NCBI GenBank assembly: GCA_008933995.1
Contig: WARS01000012.1
Location: 7,449,001-7,513,000 of the forward strand
Reading direction: 5' to 3'
Source of the DNA: Datnioides undecimradiatus
Lineage: Eukaryota; Chordata; Actinopteri; Lobotiformes; Datnioididae
DNA: 64,000 nucleotides
Within the stretch, counting starts at the first letter, position 1. The number at the start of each line of letters is the position of its first letter. The notes below the pieces were generated by a model. It did no database searches. It was not told the origin of the DNA and saw only the letters and a list, made by a program, of their open reading frames with translations. Below, in pieces: positions 1 through 12,332 of the stretch. Position numbers and translations under genes: made by a program.

Positions 1-3000
1 CAGCTATTCAGAAACACCTCTGCTGTGAGAGGTGAGAAAACTGAGGTGTGACTGGGGAATTAACTAAGTGTCTGTGGTCATGATGACATTTTTGCACAAC
101 ATAAGCAGTAAATTAAACTTGGTGATTGCGTGCGCAGTGAGAGACTGGAGCAGTACACAACAGGCCAATTAGCCAGTGAACAGGCTGGATGAACTGCTGT
201 GACTGCCAAAGCAACCAGAGCAATATAGACCTCCTATACTGTGGAAGCTATCCATGGCCTACATTAGAGTTGTTAAGCCTGTACAGCAGTGCCAGGCCCC
301 TCAGGTCTTATGAGCAGAGCCTGTTCCTATAAAAGGTCTAACCTAAAAACTAAAAGGTGAATGTGCTCTCAGTTAAGTTTTATTTCACCCCCAAGATCCC
401 AGAAGTCTCTACACAGCTGATAAACTGGCAAAGTGTTTGCTTTAACTTAATTACTTCACTTAATTTATTGGTGGTGCAAGCATTGGTCATGAATTATCAG
501 TTTATGCATGCATTCTTGTTTTAATTGCACAGTACTCTTTGTACTCTGCATTTGGATTGTTGACTGTCTCTGTTGCTATCTTGCATGGTTCTTGTGATGT
601 GCTAAAAAATTACACTTAAAATGCTTGAAATATTCTTCAAACCACTTTTTTAAAATGTATTTTTACTGGATCATTTATCATATTTAATCACTTGTGTATT
701 ATTTGCTTGTCTCTTTGTCTTTTGTTGTTAACCTTTTGTTAACTTTTATTCATTTTCTTTACATTTAATGCTCATAAAAGGCAAGGCACTCTTTTTAAGT
801 ATAATTCACAGTATTATGATTAAAATGGACTCAAATGCTGCATAATGTATTAATTTGCATTGTTACCCCTAACGAGCGATGGCCTGACAGACAGTGGTGA
901 GGAAGATAATAACTAAACTCAAAGCCAACTCTCTCAGCTCTGCTGCTTAGGGGAGCAGCAAAGCACTGTGGTTTTTCTGTTTCCTCTATTTGTGTCTAAT
1001 CAGTGCTGGGGCACGCCTGACCGCCTCCACACAGACCACTGTTGTGCATAACCCCATGGAGAAGAATACCCGTTGGTGAGAGTCTTTCCTGAGGGAATTT
1101 CACAATAGTTCTGAACAAAGCACCGATAACCACGATCATAAGTCTAGTGGGTTGGCAAAAGATGATTTTAAAAAAGGGAAGGATGATGTTTGGACATAAA
1201 ACATTAACACATGTACACACAAAAGTGAACTCAAGAGAGCAGACGTTTCAGGGCATGGGACATTCCATTGTGGATTAGAGGGGCAGCACATAAAAGCAGC
1301 GGGTGAGGGGAGGGAGGCTGGCTAAAGTCGGGTTGGGAGTGTCGACTGACAGGAGAGACATGACCACAATGCAGTTCAGTGTGGCTTTTGTGCAGGATCG
1401 GGGTCAAAACCAGTGAGTGCTGGTTAGAAAGATCTTTTGAACTGAATTCCCAGATTTGCAGATGCCTGCAGGACAGCAGTAGTACCCACTGGGTAATAAC
1501 AGCAGGTCAGAATGAATTGCTTATCATGTTCCCGCCGCAGTCAAGTAATACCACTTGACTGCAGTAAATTAGTTTCGTGACACTCAACATCTGTAGGCTT
1601 CAAATCAACGGTCTAATAATAAGCCTATCTCAAAACATTTCTCCTGAAGAAGATGTACCACCCAGAGAAGTGGTCGAGGCAACGCTTTATACTAGCATAA
1701 TGTGAGAGCGAGTGATGGGTTGTCAAATGGGAGCATCTACTGTATGATTAAGCTCCAGTGGCTGAGCACATGTTGGAAAGTTGAAATACAACAGACTGCA
1801 TTTTGTCTTCTGCTTCTACATTATGTGTCACATAATGCAGAATGTGCACGTGGTCACAATCGCATCCGGGAATAACTCTGGAAGAAAGATTTGCATGTCT
1901 GGCATGGAAACACCAGCTGAACATCCATGCAAATACCTCATGAATACCTTCCTGCTGGCTCTTGAAAGGTTGCTTGGATGTTTGCAAATTGGTACAAGAT
2001 AATATGCATAAAAGGCCTGCTGTGAGCTCTAAACCTACCTATGACCATATACACAAAAGTACAAAGTCTTACTGAAGATGCCTGTTTTGTATAGGCTTTG
2101 CAGAGAACAAGGAAAGAGGTACGATCTGTAAGGCATATAGACAATAACAACAACTTATAACCACTAAACCAGACACTGCTTAAAAACCTCCCTGTGACAT
2201 CCTGAGAGTAGCCCTTAACTTCACTTCCACTTGGCTTAAATCCCTCTTGGCAATTCAACACTCATATTTGTTTTTAAGTGTTATTCATGAATGCCCTTAT
2301 GAATTAGCATGACTTAGTGTTCTGTGGTGTTCTCAACCACAATACTAAAATATTTGCGTTACATGATCCTGTTACATTTCACTGATCTGAGCCGCTCAGT
2401 CATGGAGGTTATTCAAACCACTTTTATCTCCAGACGACTGAAATACAAGGACATTTCTGTGCAAATATGAAAAGCACACATGTATTCTGAACTGATACGA
2501 GAGAAGTGAATGATGTGCTACCTTCGCTAAGATATAAACAACACTCTGGCCTCAGACTGCTTGCATGAAGGCCTTTTTCGATGAAACCTGACTTTCCAGC
2601 TGATCCTTGAGTTCAGCTGATGAATGCCACAGCCACTGAAAGGTTACATGCATTATATAACATTCCTCAAATTCTGAAGTCTGCCTGATGCCTGATTTAC
2701 TTATTGTGAATGTTGAAGGCAAACAGGCCAAAGCCTCAGTCTCTCCCTCTCTCACTGATCACAAAAGGACAGAAACCTGAGAGGAGTTTCCTGTAAGGGC
2801 ACAAATTAGCTCCTGCAGCCATTGGAAACCAGATAGCCAATAGCTAAACACAAAGAAAGACGCAGAAGAAATCAATCTGCGCAATCTGGTTAGCCATCCA
2901 GGGTAAACCTTTCAGAAACAAAGATCCAAAGGAAACTGCTGGAATCTACATATTTGGAGAGGTGCAGCAGGAGAACTCCACCAGAAACCAAACAGTAAGG

Positions 3001-4880
3001 AATAACAGTGACGGGATACCACACCTATAAAGTAAAATCAACTCCCAGTGTCATGTAAATGTATCAAGCTTTAGCACTGCCTAGCAAAACAGGTGGAATT
3101 GATTTACATTATACTAACGCGAAAAAAGCTCCGCTCCTCTCTCCCTCAAAACAAGGTCATGGGCAGTCAGTGGACAGCACCCAAACCACGGAGTCCCTCT
3201 GACTCAGGAAAATACATTTTACTCTTAATCCTTCCCAATTCCCTGCCTGGGGAGCCACAGATACCTACGGCTAGACACGGGACAGATCGGGGGCAATAGA
3301 GGCGCTTTGAACTGGGAGAGAGTGGATTAAAAAGCATTAGTGAGCCAGCATCACACACTGTGAGCGGAGTAACAGCAAGTACCCATTCTCGCCCAAAGGC
3401 CTTATTCTAAGTTCTCCGAAAAGAGTTTAAATTAGGATGGTTAATATCTCCAAAATTAATTATGTTGCCAGAATCAACCCTGTATCTAGAGGGGACACAT
3501 TTTAAAATGGATTATACATACTGTAACTAACACATGATTATACTTACTGCTCTGTGATGAATGGATACTAATAAATGAGTTTAAAGAGATACCAATACAT
3601 GCTCATCAGGTGCTCACTCACAGTTAAACTTATATTTCCATTACCTGTTAGGTTACATCATCATCCTTTATTAACATTATTTGCAAAAAGCTGATTCAAA
3701 GTCTGATTCATTCAAATAGGCATACACAGAGGCATGTCTGGCAGGAAGAGAAACTGACGTCATCTTTACTCCAGAGTGTGTGACACCTGCGTCAAACTCT
3801 GAATTTAACTTTCACTTGAAAATGAGAGCAACACCTAAACTTACAAAGCTCAAAGGATGTATGTAACAGAATCTGAACAATAACCTTACCCTGAGAAAAG
3901 TCACTGGCAAAAAATAGGCTCTCCTTCCTTTTACTGATCTTATAGAGAATCTGTGATTCATTAAAGTGAAACTATCAAGAATTTAGTTTAAGTCACTATT
4001 TGTCACCCCCTAATTCAAGTTCTTCTTTTAGGAATTGTTGCCTGTCCCTTCACTTACAAGTAACAGTGAAACTATTTCACAAAATGTGGAAAGGCCTGGA
4101 GCAATGGGCTGTTTGGGTGAGGGTCACGGGTGGAGTGAGGTGCATCAGCCATTTCACAAGAGATTATCCCCAAACCACTGGATATGCAAATGGGAGGATG
4201 GGTGTTTGTCATTTGACATATGGAGGAGTGCCAGGCATGACAGAATCCATTACATCCAATATGCTTGACAGACTTATCTGGATGATAACCTAAAATCCTG
4301 GCTCTTGAAAGCTCCCCAAATATAGATGACAAACTAATCCAGGCATGGTTTTAATAATATGCAGTATTAGACAAATCTATTACACCGAATCTTGAGAGCT
4401 GCTTTGTAGGATTAACACCAGCATCCAAGCAGGGGTCATGTTACCTCTGCTTCATTACATGTCAGGGCAACATAAACCTTCAGTTTGTTAAAACATTTAA
4501 ACTCACAATCAGGGCACAGTTTTAGAAATAATAAAAGGCTGTATAGATGAACTGTACCAATACCAGGATACTAATCTGTATATGAGCATTTTTCTGACAT
4601 TTATTAGTCAAAACGTAATAATATTGACTTTCAAATAGATTTAAATCCTAAATGAGTTGAAATACAGCTAGCAAAGTAACATCAGCCAGATGGATTTCAT
4701 CTGATTGAGTTAAGCATGCGTTTTGCCGGAAGCTCTCTGAGGTTCAGCAGAAAATCAATAATAAATCATTTACCAATATGGAGCTTTATATGGTTTTACA
4801 CAGACCTTCACTTAGCATGCATTACCCAGTAGCTGCAAGCTCAAAAACAAGAAAATCACGAGAAATATAAGGCATCTCAC
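1..4880 (-). other. rab11fip3: Intronic region of rab11fip3 (intron 1, left end outside the window)
   Basis: The rab11fip3 5' coding exon to the right ends with a GT donor at 4880-4879 on the minus strand, so this stretch begins its first coding intron. I looked on the minus strand for the next exon, which in vertebrates encodes the second EF-hand, and did not find it; the rest of the gene should lie to the left of base 1. The open frames here (for example about 1750-2260, 3093-3360 and 4000-4330) resemble no protein I know and overlap each other on both strands, as expected by chance. The sequence is AT-rich, with no recognised repeat or RNA gene. Confidence 0.6.
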
Positions 4881-6524
4881 CTGATCGGCACCGTAGGCAG
4901 CAGCAAACTCCATAAACTCCTCAATACGAACAAAGCCATCTCCATCTTGGTCTAAAGCATCGAACACAGCTTTTAATGGGGAGACATCTTCCTCCCTCGT
5001 ATTCACAGCTGAGACCATTGGCAGTGAGTCATCTACCACCATCTTAGAGAGGGAAACTGTCTCCACAGTTTGCTCAGTAGTCCATCCAGCCTCAGGAGAA
5101 GAAGTATTTATGTCCTGAACTGAAAACTCAAAAGAAGCCACTTGGTGACAATCAGATCCTTCGAGCTGGTTACTGTCTGTCAGTCTGTCCTCTTTCCTCC
5201 GTTCAGCTGTTGGATCAGGAGCGCTTCCCTCTTGTACCTCCTCCTGTGGTTTCAAGTCCCAAGGTTCCTCATCATGGACCTCATCAGCAGTCAAGCACAG
5301 ATCCAAAGCCATTGCCTCATTCCCCTGAGTGTTGGCTTCAGCACAAATCTTGTCTTCCATCAAATCCTTAGACTCATTCTCCACAGAGCAACTCTCACTG
5401 GTGAAATCACCCTGGATGATGGCATCTTCAGCTAGAGGCACCGTCAGTGATGAAGGCTCGACTGACAAACACAGAGCAAATGAGTCATTCTCACCTTGTT
5501 GCTCTGAATTCAGATTTGTAATAACAGTAGCGCCTGTATGTTCCACCTCCGACTCCTTTGCTGATAAATCTAATGGCGCACCTGTGCAGATAAGAGACTG
5601 AGGACTGGCAGGGCATAGGCTGAGACTGCTGCCACAATCTGGAACCTCTAAATCCAACAAAGGCACAGATCCTTCAAAACACTCCAGTGGCGTGCTGATG
5701 TGGTCAGGCAGGAGGTTGTTCTCTGGTAAACCTTGCAGGGTAGCACTACAGGTTGCAGCCAGATCAGTCACTTGATCAGGGAATAAACCTTTGTCACTGG
5801 TTTCAGGTGACAACGTGTCCCTGTTCTGTGAGGGAGGGAGACCTGCCTGCTCCTCTTGTGACAGGTCTACCAGCTCCTCACTGACACCCTGTGGGTTCAA
5901 CTCACCTGAGGACTCTGGGGAGAGACAAGAGTTTTCATTTGAAAGGAGATCAACCAACAAAAATGGATCCGCTGTGTTGGTCTCGGAAATCTTCGAAGGA
6001 GAGACCGGTACACTGAGGCTTATTAGCTCACCCTGACTATGCAGGGCATCTGAGCTCTCACGAGGGTCCTCCTGTGTCAGATTGAGTTCCTCACAGGCAG
6101 AGTTTTTCCCAACCACATCAGCGAGATTAGGAGAAAATAACCATGATAACATGTGGTCACTTATTTCATCAGGTCCCTCAGCTGTTTCAGTGAGGGACAG
6201 TTCCTCTATGTGAATAGCATGAAGAGAAGCTTGGGAAAGAGGAGACTGATCTCCCTTTAACTGCAAATCTCCACAAGAAAAGTCAGAGATATTTATTAGG
6301 TTGTCCAACTCTACTGGCTTTTCCTGGAAAATATCTTCATTTTCATTTGGTTGGGATGCCTGATCCCGGTCAATGTTTCGGAAATCCAAACCTGTTGGGC
6401 CACTCTTGTTTGGACAGAGCACACCTCCATTGTCTGAATCCAGTGTGTGAAATCCAACAGGAAATGGCTGTTCTGACTCCCACTGTGTGTGCCCCAAAGG
6501 GCCAGACAGGACTGTCGATTCCAT
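4881..6524 (-). CDS. rab11fip3: Rab11 family-interacting protein 3, 5' coding exon (partial gene)
   Basis: Rab11-FIP3 is a Rab11 and Arf6 effector acting at recycling endosomes and in cytokinesis. This exon gives 548 residues. Most of it is a long acidic, Ser/Glu/Leu-rich segment with no recognised fold, and the last 32 residues are a first EF-hand closely matching vertebrate FIP3. Its calcium loop DQDGDGFVRIEE is at residues 525-536, with Asp at loop positions 1, 3 and 5 and Glu at 12. The reading frame ends at a codon boundary (GAT CAG) followed by GTGAGA. The second EF-hand, coiled coil and C-terminal Rab11-binding domain must lie on exons outside the window. The start is set by an in-frame TAA directly before the ATG, unless a splice acceptor intervenes. 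The start context is weak (T at -3, G at +4). Human FIP3 is about 756 aa in total, so the pre-EF-hand part looks unusually long here. FIP4 is the alternative paralogue, but its N-terminus is much shorter. Confidence 0.88.
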
Positions 6525-8000
6525 TTATATTGCCTGTTCCACTTTGCAAACTTGAGAAAGCTGGTGGGAATGCCTTATCTCACTGCTGTCGTTAAGATCC
6601 AGTTCTCCAACTTTATTGCCATGTTTTTAGGTGGCACTATACATCTGCAATGAAATCCTGAAATTAATGGGAGAAATTCCCAATGGCATTGTCAGCCTCT
6701 GACATTTAGAAATACTGCCAAATATGTTGATTTAATAAATTAACGTGGACTAGTGAAGGCGATTTTATGAAGATAGATCAATTTAGAAACAATGACAGTC
6801 CATGAACAGATTAACAACCTGTATATCTATATCTGCCATCTACATCTCGAAAACGGTGTTACCGTAAGTTCATAACATTCACATAGCCTGACTGAATCTT
6901 GCTGATGTAAACGTGTTTCGACTCACTACGTCCTTGTCTGTCATGGCTGGTCCACTCCTGCTTGTTGCCAAACGCTTCAGCTTCAGTACATCCCACGTCA
7001 ACATGCCTCACATCGGCCTGAAAGCTGGTAAATCAGCGAAATCAAGTCTCCGGACCGAACTGACAGTAACGTCCGATGGCATCTCCGCTGGCGAGCCGAT
7101 TTGAAACAATATAAGTTAAAGTGTTGAGTCCCCAGTGTTTGTCAACATTAGCTTTCTTAGCCGATTACCTAACCTTATCCATCGCGAGCTAATTAGCCAG
7201 AGAGCCCACGGTGCAGCGGAGAAACGATGTCGCCAGTTGTGACTCAAACCCCAATGAACATCGAGCTATAAAGTTAAACCACTCATCACAAGACGCTTAC
7301 TAAATATAACACTAACAGTCAGAGGTTCCAATGATTTTATGCTAGCAACCAACGCTAACTCCTCCTTCGAGCATCCCACTTCCCCCGTGCCATTGGCCAG
7401 GAAAGATGCTAACTGACTAGCTAACGAAATTAGCCTATTAGCTAGCTAACACGCCAAACACCCCAGCTTTCTATTTTCTCAATTGAATGAAACCAAACAG
7501 TGGCGTCAATATCCCTCGGTTTAAGGGGTAACTACAGAAATGCTCGTCTCTCTGATAGTCCAATTTTATGTCTTCACTTCGATGCCGTTTTCCAGCGACA
7601 ATCCACCTGTGTCAGTAACAAGACAGGCCAGACGAGTGACGAGACGGAGCCGTTCTTCTCTCCTCAGATTCCTCTATCGGTTTCGTCTTAAAAAGCGCAT
7701 CAGTCACAGTGTCCCTCGTCGGAACCTATAACGAGACCCATTACCAATAACGAAACGAAATGAGCAGTAAAAAAGGCAAAAAAGCTCCATCGTTTGACAG
7801 TCAATCCGCCGATGTTGATGACAGACACCAAATGCTCTCGCATCAGCATCAGCAGTGTCCCATCCTCCTCCTCCTCCTCCTCCTCCTCCTCCACTTCCAC
7901 CTCCTCCTCCAGCCGCATACACACACCACTGACGTTTCACGCAAGCGTACAAAATACCCCGCAGTATCATTGGCTTTATGGCAGCTATCAATTGATACCG
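6525..8000 (-). promoter_or_regulatory. Probable 5' UTR and promoter region of rab11fip3
   Basis: This region lies directly upstream of the rab11fip3 start on the minus strand and precedes decr2's 3' end. The part from about 6900 to 7740 has more CpG dinucleotides than the surrounding DNA, as teleost promoters often do, and the open frames in it are short and unrecognised. One or more untranslated exons could be here: acceptor-like sequences occur on the minus strand near 6645 and 6535, but I cannot choose between them. A run of ten TCC units at 7863-7892 (GGA on the gene's sense strand) sits about 1.3 kb upstream of the start codon. The assignment is positional only. Confidence 0.4.
7863..7892. 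repeat. (TCC)10 trinucleotide microsatellite
   Basis: Ten uninterrupted TCC units, followed after a short break by further CCTCCTCC at about 7900-7911. On the minus strand it reads as a GGA repeat, within the presumed rab11fip3 upstream region. It is likely length-polymorphic. Confidence 0.95.
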
Positions 8001-8603
8001 TTTGATGTGTGTTTGTGCAGACGAAAAATATTCAAACCACTGTCCTTGAATTTATATGACAGAGAATATGAGTACATGTGAGCATTTAAAGCATCCTTCA
8101 GACAAAGGTCAAAGACCAGGGGCAGCAAGAGCTTTAAACTGAGGAATTCAAGCGGTTTGCTTAATGAGACTTCTGCAGGACAGGTCTGAGAAACCACCAT
8201 GTTCACCAGTTACAAGATTCCAGTTTCTGTAATGATTAATTACTCAGTCAGTGATATAAAACAAATCATATAAACTAATATGAAATAGTTAGAGAACTCA
8301 AGTAGACAGTGGAGATGTATTATTTGGAGAATTGTCAAATAGTTGTAATTGCAATGTTTTGGCGCCCCCGTCTGACTCCTAGTGGTATGGAGTTTCTACA
8401 GGTTTCCATGTGATCTATCTAATTTTGGTCATCAGATCCGGTGGCTCCCTGTCTTTGTTGATTATGATCCTATCAGCAAATTAAACGTTTTTCGCCCAAG
8501 GCAGTTTTAATTATTAGATTACAAGGGATTGAAATATTTTGGGATTCAATAATTCAAATAATAAAAAAAGAAGAAAAGTCACATTTTTGTAACAGTGACA
8601 TGC

Positions 8604-8609
8604 TTTATT
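8604..8609 (-). other. Candidate polyadenylation signal of decr2
   Basis: TTTATT on the plus strand is AATAAA on the minus strand. It lies about 650 bases past the decr2 stop codon and is the first canonical signal I found downstream, which would give a 3' UTR of roughly 0.65 kb. Other variant signals were not excluded. Confidence 0.4.
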
Positions 8610-9253
8610 TTGGTTCCTTACCCTACAGGTATGGAGTAGTACTATCTCCTAGGAAGGGACCTACTCATTTAATCAGATTTACATAAAAACAAGCTGCTCC
8701 TATAGGACACATATGAGAAATGTAGGGCACTAATGAAACTGCAATAGAAAACAGTACTGCTAACTGTAAGTGTACAGGTTTTACCAATAAATGAGGTACT
8801 GAAAAATCACATTAAATGTCATGTGGTAAACAAAATCATTACATAATTTGATTCACTGCTAAGACTGTGAACACAAACAATCCATTAATGATGTATTAAG
8901 TATGTTAGTGGTTAAGTTAGTGGTGGCTTCAGGCAACAGTAGGTGAGATAAACCAAAGATACTGTGCATATAGCATAGCAGTACTACAGATGGCCCCTAA
9001 ATTACTTGACTGTTTGTGGCATTTACTTGTCTCTTTTCTTTTCAGCTGACCAGTAACCTGAAAGAGAGTGAGACAGACAAGTGGATTAATATTGGTTACA
9101 TTGTATTTAAGTTATTGAAACAGTCTATTTTACTTTTAATAATACAAATCAGATAAACACAAAGCACAGAGCACATACAGTCTCTCCACTTGGACCTCAA
9201 GCTGCACCTCCTCCTACACACCTGGGTCAGGAGGAGGACAGGAGAGCCCTTGT

Positions 9254-12200
9254 TCAGAGTCTAGCTGATTTAGAGGAGGCTATACCCAACAGCATGGAGA
9301 CATCGTTGGGTGAGGTCAGCCACGCCCCGCCGTCCGCCACCAGGATGGTTCCAGTCACATAGGAGGAGGCTCGGCTGGCCAAGAAGAGAGCACAGTGGGC
9401 CATCTCCGTCTTGTTGCCTGCTCGCTGCAAAGGAATGGACTGGAATGCGCCAGCAGCTTCTCCTCTGGGACCACCTAAAAGATTAAAAGAAGCAGGAGGT
9501 CCATGCTCAGATCCTCGTGCTTACACTGTTATAATATACATAAGAGGTTCCCCACAGTTTTTGTCAGATGTGTCCCAAAGCCCTGTCAGATGAATTCTTA
9601 CATGTTCCAGTGTCCTTATAAATGGATCATAACTGTATGTTCTTTAAAACTCTTATTTATATAAAAGTGGTTACGGTTATAATTATAATATGATACACAC
9701 TGTTGATGTGTGGGTTGGTTTGGTCAAGTTTGCATTTGTACTAACTAATCTACCATTCTGAGTGGCAGCTGGGCGTCGTTTTAACATTCATTCAGCTATT
9801 TCATGTACTTATTAACTTGTGTTTATGAACGACTTTTGGCTAAAATTTATTTTATTAATTATTTATTAACAGAAAAATTATAAATCACATAATATGTGAC
9901 TGTGGTATTATTAACCAGTAACAATAGCCCTAAAAGGTCAGTTTCTGGACAATCTCCCATCTGTTGTTTGGTATGTCAGATCAAATATCTGCTTATCATA
10001 TGTTGCTTATAATAAAGGATTATTTGTTAAATGTGTTATTCATAAATAAGCCACTTTATCAATATTGTGCTTGATCTTTACCCAGTCTGCGGAAGCCCTC
10101 TGTGCCAGAGACAGGACCTGGAGCCACAGTATTGACTCTCACCCCACTGGGCCCCCACTCCACAGCCAGATGCTTGGTCATTGCATCTGGGGACAGCAGA
10201 GACAACAGTGAGTCAATAAATGAACAATTACCAGTTATCAATAAATAAACTGCTTAAAAAATATACCATTTGCAGCTTTAGCAGAGCCAGCATGCACCTG
10301 GAGGGCCTGTCCTCTGTATCCAAGCGTGGCAGATATGTTGACTATGTTGCCTCCGTGATTCTGCAGACAAAAATGACGCTAGACTCAAAACTGATGTAAT
10401 GCGTGAACAATCAAATCAGCCTCAGAGCACAGAGACAGTAGTTTAAATCTCATTTAGAGATGAGAAGGCCCTCTGTATTCTGTTATCTTTACTGTCCTCT
10501 TTTGGTGACCAGAGTGAATTGCAGAGGGTCAGTCTTAGTGAAGGTTATTGATACCCCAATAATGTCCCTGCAGATACAGAGTATTATCATCATTTCTGTG
10601 CTATGGGGTTATGAACGACTCAGAAAGAAACAGAAAATGCACTTTACCTGAAACCATTTCTCATAAACCACCTTGCTAGTGTTAAATGTACCCATAGTGT
10701 CTATCTCCATGACTGTCTTGAAGGCATTGAAGGAGAGCGAGACAGCCGGGCAGAGGAAGTTTCCTGCAGCATCTGTCAACAGCACAGTCATTTTAACTAA
10801 AGCCAGAAATCACAAAACACAGCTATAAGAAAATCCCAGGCAAGGCAGGCAAAAGAGATGAATGTTCCAGTGATGAGTTATAAATGCTTCATTAAACCAA
10901 TTATTTCCCTGTCACAGTAATGAAACAGAGATCATCTTGAATAGATTCAATTTGATAACCAGTTATAATCTTGTAGTGATGTAACACTTTGTGCAAAGAT
11001 AGGAGATAAATATAGATATAGCATCAGAAAAGTTGATGATTAAACCAAAACCCTTCACATTTGACCTTTGTTTAAAGTACATTTGCACATGTTCAACCAA
11101 CAGACATCTTAAAGAGTTTTTGCACCTTTGCAGGCAGGATGCACTGCAGCGCAGCTCGCACCACAAACTCAGTTCTCATCAGCAAAAACATATTTTTAGG
11201 CGAGCTCACATACTGTTAACGAGGATGTCAATGCGGCCCAACTCTTTCAGGGTCTCATCCACGGCAGCTGTGATGCTGTCAGGCTGCCTGACGTCTATGC
11301 ACAAAGGGAGACAGCGGCGTCCTGTCACAGCAGACAGCTTTTTAGCCGCCTAAGGAAATCACATGACACGAGGCTGGCTGATTAACATTCAGTTGTGGTG
11401 TAAGATATATAGTTTAGGATTGTGGAAGTTACACAAGAAGAATAACCTCTTTGAGCTTGTCCAAGTTCCTACTGGCAATCACTGTGTCACAGCCGTGCCT
11501 GAAAGAAAAGAAATATAAGAAGGCGGAGAGAAGAAAAGAGGCAACACTTAAGAGCACTGTCCTGCACTGTGTTGATTCGAGCATGAATATGTTATACTCA
11601 GATAAACAAGCCTGGCAGGGAGTAACCTGTGAGGGAACAGGAGGGACAGAGGGTGATGCACAGTGAATGCTCACTCTATTCATTCTGACAAAACATAAAC
11701 TATTTCTGAGATTTGAGTAAATTATTGAACTATTTCAACTTTGTAACACAAGCAAGATGATGAAAGTCTGACTGTCAGATAACACAAGCAGAGGGTTTAA
11801 AGTGCACCTCTGTACTATCTAGCTCACACATTTTACTGTTTTACAGTAATAGTAATGACATAATGTTGATAAAGCACAGATTCTACATCTTGCACATTAA
11901 GTCATATACTATACATGCACAGATAATGTCTCTGAATGTATGAGAAGGGACATTTGACATTTAAGAATTGATATTTCTGAAAAATCTGGGCATGATATGG
12001 AGAAACAGGCTTCTCACCTCATGAAGATTTCAGCTATCCTGAGTCCAATGCCGGAGCCGCCACCTGTGATAAAAGCAACCTGATCTCTGCGAAATAACGT
12101 GCAAAGCCAAAGATCACTCTGTGGAGTTAATACTAATAGCCGAAGGCATGTCAACACTTGTTTACAGACACATGTGTGAAGGGACAAGCCATAAAATCAC

Positions 12201-12332
12201 ACCAGGCAACAAGGACGTTCGCAATCCTTACTTAAGTAAATCGGGACTGTAGATGTGTGTGTATGAAGTCAGGCAATCATCGGTGCTAACGTCTTCAGGA
12301 AGCGGCTCTCCTTTTCTCTTTGGCTCTGCCAT
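9254..12332 (-). CDS. decr2: Peroxisomal 2,4-dienoyl-CoA reductase (complete, eight exons)
   Basis: NADPH-dependent reductase of 2,4-dienoyl-CoA esters, needed in peroxisomes to degrade polyunsaturated fatty acids. Coding exons in order: 12332-12232, 12086-12018, 11498-11447, 11349-11214, 10772-10648, 10360-10267, 10186-10082, 9474-9254. All junctions keep frame and use GT-AG; the total is 903 nt, 300 aa (human DECR2 is 292 aa). Visible motifs: the nucleotide-binding TGGGSGIG at residues 41-48, NNAAG at 119-123, and [12 protein letters not shown] at 184-195. The family lacks the usual SDR Tyr: here Ala185 is in its place, with Lys189 retained and Asp193, which correspond to the active-site Lys and Asp of human DECR2. 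The protein ends in Ala-Arg-Leu, an acceptable PTS1 peroxisomal signal (human ends AKL). The start has A at -3 and G at +4. Mitochondrial DECR1 is excluded by the missing presequence, the ARL end and the DECR2-type active site. decr2 followed by rab11fip3 on the same strand matches human 16p13.3. Confidence 0.96.

Noticed and set aside
7704-8005. Open frames on both strands with poly-Leu/Ser or poly-Gly/Glu runs
   Set aside because: They are translations of the TCC repeat in several frames, with no conserved sequence around it.
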